In this document: in pieces, positions 5,277 through 8,217 of the stretch
Layout: every line of letters begins with the position of its first letter
How positions within the stretch are numbered: the stretch's first letter is position 1
Made by a program: the position numbers and the translations under genes
The notes under the pieces: generated by a model
The model's input: only the letters and a program-made list of their open reading frames with translations
The model's database searches: none
What the model was told of the DNA's origin: nothing
Assembly: GCA_026390245.1 (NCBI GenBank)
Contig: JAPLGI010000160.1
Coordinates: 1-8,217 of the forward strand
Length of the DNA: 8,217 nucleotides
From: Caldisericota bacterium
Lineage (GTDB): Bacteria; Caldisericota; Caldisericia; Cryosericales; Cryosericaceae
Direction: 5' to 3'

Positions 5277-8081
5277 CTACTTGGCGTTGCCTGCGCCGGG
5301 CTTGGGAGCCTTCTGCCCACGCTGTGGCTTCGAAGGAGCCTTCGCTGCCGGCGTGGCAGGCTTGGATCCGGCCTTTGGATTGGTCACCGTGAGAGCCTCT
5401 TTGCCTGTCCTGACGACAGGAGCCTTGTTCGCAGCTCCTGGTTTCTTTGCAACGGGGACAGCTGGTCCGCGCTGCGGCTGGACTGTCGCTGCAGGCTGGT
5501 GGCCCCGCGGTGGAGTGTTCTTGACGGGAGCCTTCGTCTGAACAGGCTTTCCTGCTGTGACCGTCGTCGTGGCCGTGACCTGGGGCTTGGGAACGCTGGG
5601 TGTCTGTGATACGGGCTTTGTCTGCGGGGTCACTGGGCGCGATGGCCTGCGGCCGCGTCTGTGGGACGGGGCGGCGATGGGTGTCGTTGCCGTGGATGGA
5701 GATGCGGGTTTCTCCGAGGGACGTTCCTTTGTGGAAGCAACTACGAGCGGCTGCTGGGGTTTCGTATCCGTGGAGCCCACAAGGCCTGCAGCCGCCATAG
5801 CTGCACGTACTTCGGCACGGAAGTCGACGACGGGTCGGGTGGAGCCAGCAGGTTTCGCCGCGGGCGTCGTGACGGGGGGCACCGTCGGGGTGATTCTCGG
5901 CTCGGCAGCAGCGTGCTGGGGCGTCGTGACCGGGGTGGGTACAGCCTGGACAACAGGTGCGGGTGTCGGCTGGGCTGCGAGGGGCATTGGTGCAGGAGCG
6001 GAAACCGGAGTGGCCGCCGCAGTTGTCGTCGCTGGTCGCTGTTCCCGGTCGCGGCGTTCGAAGCGGCTGTGTCCCCTGCTGCGGTTGCGGTCACGCTCTG
6101 GAGCCCGCTGTGGCGTCGTGGACGGGGCAGAGGGCGGGGTGGAAGCAGATGCTGTCGCAGTGGTGGTGGCCGGCTGTGCAGCCACAGCGGGCTCACTGAG
6201 ACCGTTTTCCTGATGGTGGACGCGTCCATGAACATCGATCAAATCAGGCTGCTGACGGGCGGGTGTCCCGGGACGGAGACGCGACAGGTCGGTTTTCACT
6301 CCCTGCAGCGAGGGCAGGAACATGAGGCGGAGAGCGCACCACCAGAGGTACTCGGCGTCAGGTCCCTTGAAATCGTCGAGGTCCAGAAGGCCGTGAGCCA
6401 GCTCGTTGCGCATGTTGGAGCCAAACTTCTCCACAAGCAGGCCTCTGAGGTCGAACATGAGGTCGCGCCCGAAGACGCGTTCAGCTTCGTCCATATCCAG
6501 CAGGGCTCCCAGGACGCGTTCCTGTTCGACGTTGCGCATGTCGATCTTGCTGGTGACGACACCGGCCTTCTTCAGGACGATGCGTACCGCATTTTCAACT
6601 TGCGGTGTCAGCAGTGAGACGGCGACAAGAAAATCGCCATTCATGCCCGCGTCCATGCCGCGGGCGAAGATCTCCTCGCGGCCGACGGGGATGAAGGGGT
6701 TGTCGGTCGTAAAGGTACGCCAGTCATCCAGCCGGACAACATGGTCCGACAGGACCTGACGACGGGCGGGATCGATCAGAGCAAGCACGGCGATCTGACG
6801 GTTCCGGGCGGCCTCCTGGTACAGTTCCGCTTCCTTGGCCGTACGGATCTCGCGGGTGTCACCGGTGAAGGCGGCGGGAGCGTGAGAGGCAGCCTTGCCC
6901 TCCTGGTCCATGCCAACAGTGCTGATGAGGTATTGGAACGGCATCCGGCCCGTCTTGGCGTCGACCTGCTCTTCCAGTTCTGCCGGCTTGGGCGTTTCGG
7001 CCAGGTTGGCCAGGGCAACCAGCGCGCCGCGCAAGTCCATGCTCTTGACCTGGTCACGTGCCCACTGCGTGATGCCGGCCGGGTCCATGCGTGATGGCTT
7101 CTTCATGGGAGCATCGTTACGCTTCAGCTCGAGCGCGTCGACCTGCTTCTTGAGTTCGATTACGGCCCCTTCGTTCCCAGGGACCTTGGCGAGCGATTCC
7201 ATGGCGCTGCGCATAAGTTCCAGCGCGTGGTCGGTGATGGGCTGTGCTTCGGACTGCACGACGTCGGCCTGCTTGACATAGGTGTCGGAAGCTCGCTTGA
7301 GAGCCACTTCCTTGTTCTTGTCCTGCCCTGCAGCGGTTTCACAGCGAGCCTTGACCTGCCAGTAGAGGCGGGCCGTTTCCCACTGTCCGGCAGCCTCGCA
7401 TCGCTGTGCGCTTGTCCCGCAGATGCTGGCGAACCGGGATGCACTGCCCTCGCCGGCGTCCAGCAGCAGGTTGATGAGCTTGGCCCACCAGGGAGTCGGC
7501 TCCTCAGCGCCAAACTCGCTGAGCTGTTTCTGAAGGTAGTCGATGGTCTTGCGGTATGCCTTGGTCTCCTTGCCCATGAAGACGGCGATGTCGAACGAAC
7601 GCTTGAGGCGATCGTAGCCATCAGCCCACTGAACGACGTCCTTGAGGTGCAGGGCACTGCCGAGGTAGCTGTCAACCGCCAGGCTGGCAACGCTGGCATC
7701 ACCCTGGCGTACCCAGAGGATGTCGGCCAGGCGGGATCGCAATTCCGCATCCTGGACGGTCTCGATGAGCTGTTTGATGACACGCAGCTCGTCGGCGGAG
7801 AAGTCTTCAGGGAGTGGCGTGCGCGAGTACTGAAGGTCGGCCGCGGGGACGAAGGGGTCGCGCGATGGGGTTTCGAGCTTGAGCTCGGGTGAAGCGACGG
7901 CGCCGAGGAACGTGTAAACAGCCTCTGTGCGCGAGTCGTGTGCTTTGCCCGCTTCCTGTGCGCGCTGGTAGAACAGCTTGGCGTACACCGAGCAGAGTTT
8001 CTGGTCGGCTTCGACCAGGACCTGTTGCCACGCTGTGCGGTCAATGTCTTCTTTCTTGATGACGAATCTGGTGATGGACAC
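5277..8081 (-). CDS. DUF4209-family protein with HEPN-like RNxxxH motif and long disordered tail (934 aa)
   Basis: This is a large, probably cytoplasmic protein with no signal peptide or membrane helices. Numbering is from the GTG at 8081. Residues 1 to about 470 are mostly helical and contain no motif I can name. Residues about 477-590 match the DUF4209 pattern: [19 protein letters not shown], then a [21 protein letters not shown] helix region, then RNELAHG at 558-564 (nt 6410-6390). DUF4209 is known by its conserved RNxxxHG motif, and a related domain occurs in the eukaryotic ERMARD protein. Its spacing resembles the R-x4-6-H active site of HEPN ribonucleases, so RNA cleavage is a reasonable but unproven inference. 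Residues about 628-934 are a Pro/Ala/Thr-rich, Lys/Arg-containing tail. The chosen GTG has GGAGGA ending 4 nt upstream. An in-frame GTG at 8120 overlaps the previous gene's stop (GTGA) but lacks a ribosome binding site. The function is unknown. Confidence 0.85.
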   Translation of the reverse strand: MSITRFVIKKEDIDRTAWQQVLVEADQKLCSVYAKLFYQRAQEAGKAHDSRTEAVYTFLGAVASPELKLETPSRDPFVPAADLQYSRTPLPEDFSADELRVIKQLIETVQDAELRSRLADILWVRQGDASVASLAVDSYLGSALHLKDVVQWADGYDRLKRSFDIAVFMGKETKAYRKTIDYLQKQLSEFGAEEPTPWWAKLINLLLDAGEGSASRFASICGTSAQRCEAAGQWETARLYWQVKARCETAAGQDKNKEVALKRASDTYVKQADVVQSEAQPITDHALELMRSAMESLAKVPGNEGAVIELKKQVDALELKRNDAPMKKPSRMDPAGITQWARDQVKSMDLRGALVALANLAETPKPAELEEQVDAKTGRMPFQYLISTVGMDQEGKAASHAPAAFTGDTREIRTAKEAELYQEAARNRQIAVLALIDPARRQVLSDHVVRLDDWRTFTTDNPFIPVGREEIFARGMDAGMNGDFLVAVSLLTPQVENAVRIVLKKAGVVTSKIDMRNVEQERVLGALLDMDEAERVFGRDLMFDLRGLLVEKFGSNMRNELAHGLLDLDDFKGPDAEYLWWCALRLMFLPSLQGVKTDLSRLRPGTPARQQPDLIDVHGRVHHQENGLSEPAVAAQPATTTATASASTPPSAPSTTPQRAPERDRNRSRGHSRFERRDREQRPATTTAAATPVSAPAPMPLAAQPTPAPVVQAVPTPVTTPQHAAAEPRITPTVPPVTTPAAKPAGSTRPVVDFRAEVRAAMAAAGLVGSTDTKPQQPLVVASTKERPSEKPASPSTATTPIAAPSHRRGRRPSRPVTPQTKPVSQTPSVPKPQVTATTTVTAGKPVQTKAPVKNTPPRGHQPAATVQPQRGPAVPVAKKPGAANKAPVVRTGKEALTVTNPKAGSKPATPAAKAPSKPQRGQKAPKPGAGNAK
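5280..6200 (-). other. Low-complexity tail-coding segment of the DUF4209 protein
   Basis: This segment encodes about 307 residues dominated by Pro, Ala, Thr, Val and Lys, with Gln and Ser; it is predicted to be disordered by composition. Two Arg-rich patches stand out: one around [15 protein letters not shown] (nt about 6096-6050) and one [10 protein letters not shown] (about 5663-5634). A single ordered-looking island, [18 protein letters not shown] (about 5828-5775), could form an amphipathic helix. Basic, flexible tails like this often bind nucleic acid or partner proteins. The reverse strand carries long open frames that are compositional shadows. Confidence 0.7.
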
Positions 8082-8084
8082 GGG

Positions 8085-8091
8085 TTCCTCC
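8085..8091 (-). promoter_or_regulatory. Ribosome binding site favouring the GTG start at 8081
   Basis: Minus-strand GGAGGAA (8091-8085) lies just upstream of GTG at 8081. The GGAGG core is 5 nt from the start, which is close but workable. It is the only strong ribosome binding site near the beginning of the large gene. Confidence 0.65.
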
Positions 8092-8116
8092 GAGTGGATG
8101 GATGGTGTGGGAGATT

Positions 8117-8217
8117 TCACGTGGAAAAGGGGAGGCGGACGCCGGGCAGCAGTTTCTTGAGGGCGCGTACGAACGTCTTGAACTCGTCGGTCGCGCTCGA
8201 CTGACCAGAGGCAGTGA
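8117..8217 (-). CDS. C-terminal end of an unidentified upstream gene (partial)
   Basis: An open minus-strand frame enters from the right edge and ends at TGA (8119-8117). It encodes a 32-residue C-terminus containing [20 protein letters not shown], a plausible helix with basic residues. It runs directly into the DUF4209 gene: there are 35 nt between its stop and the GTG at 8081, or a 4-nt overlap if that gene starts at 8120. Both would then be in one operon sharing the terminator at 5221-5252. Too little is visible to name a family. The evidence that it is coding is the open frame, protein-like composition and position. Confidence 0.5.
   Translation of the reverse strand, partial: TASGQSSATDEFKTFVRALKKLLPGVRLPFST

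Noticed and set aside
5075..5320. N-terminal extension of the Fe-S gene frame to 5320
   Set aside because: The frame would pass through the terminator stem and palindrome copy 2, and its product lacks family-like sequence. The ATG at 5074 has GGAGG at the right spacing.
5557..6617. Long plus-strand open frames opposite the tail of the DUF4209 gene
   Set aside because: They are Gly/Arg/Val-rich mirror images of the Pro/Ala/Thr-rich tail, with no ribosome binding site or recognisable domain.

Overview
The window is a dense stretch of bacterial chromosome. The DNA is visibly G+C-rich, and coding regions use clear GGAGG-type ribosome binding sites, short gaps and overlapping stops and starts. 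Nothing here fixes the taxon. The YheI/YheH-like ABC exporter pair and the strong Shine-Dalgarno sites would suit a Firmicutes-like or deep-branching anaerobic lineage, but that is inference only. There is no rRNA, tRNA, CRISPR array, transposase or phage gene.

Left part, plus strand (1-3238): two consecutive ABC exporter half-transporters overlap by 8 nt. The first is cut by the window edge. Together they look like a heterodimeric multidrug-type exporter, in which the first subunit has a degenerate ATPase site (Asp for the catalytic Glu, Thr for the switch His) and the second is canonical apart from an LSQGQ signature.

Middle, plus strand (3348-4258): a small YCII-domain protein overlaps the start of a LysE/RhtB-type exporter by 10 nt, so the two probably form a small operon.

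Middle, minus strand (4310-5074): a four-helix membrane protein with NapH/YccM-like cysteine motifs and two C-terminal [4Fe-4S] clusters stands alone. Two copies of a 50-nt, nearly perfect palindromic element (48 of 50 positions identical, same orientation) flank it. The downstream copy supplies the gene's stop codon and also fills the gap to the convergent LysE gene.

Right part, minus strand (5277-8217): the C-terminal end of an unidentified gene runs into a large gene of about 934 codons. The large protein has a DUF4209-type core with an RNELAHG motif, which resembles the R-x4-6-H motif of HEPN ribonucleases. A low-complexity, Pro/Ala/Thr-rich tail of about 300 residues with Arg-rich patches follows. 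The gene ends at a clear intrinsic terminator (5221-5252).

The two items most worth pursuing are the paired palindromic element around the Fe-S gene and the DUF4209/HEPN-like protein with its unusual tail.
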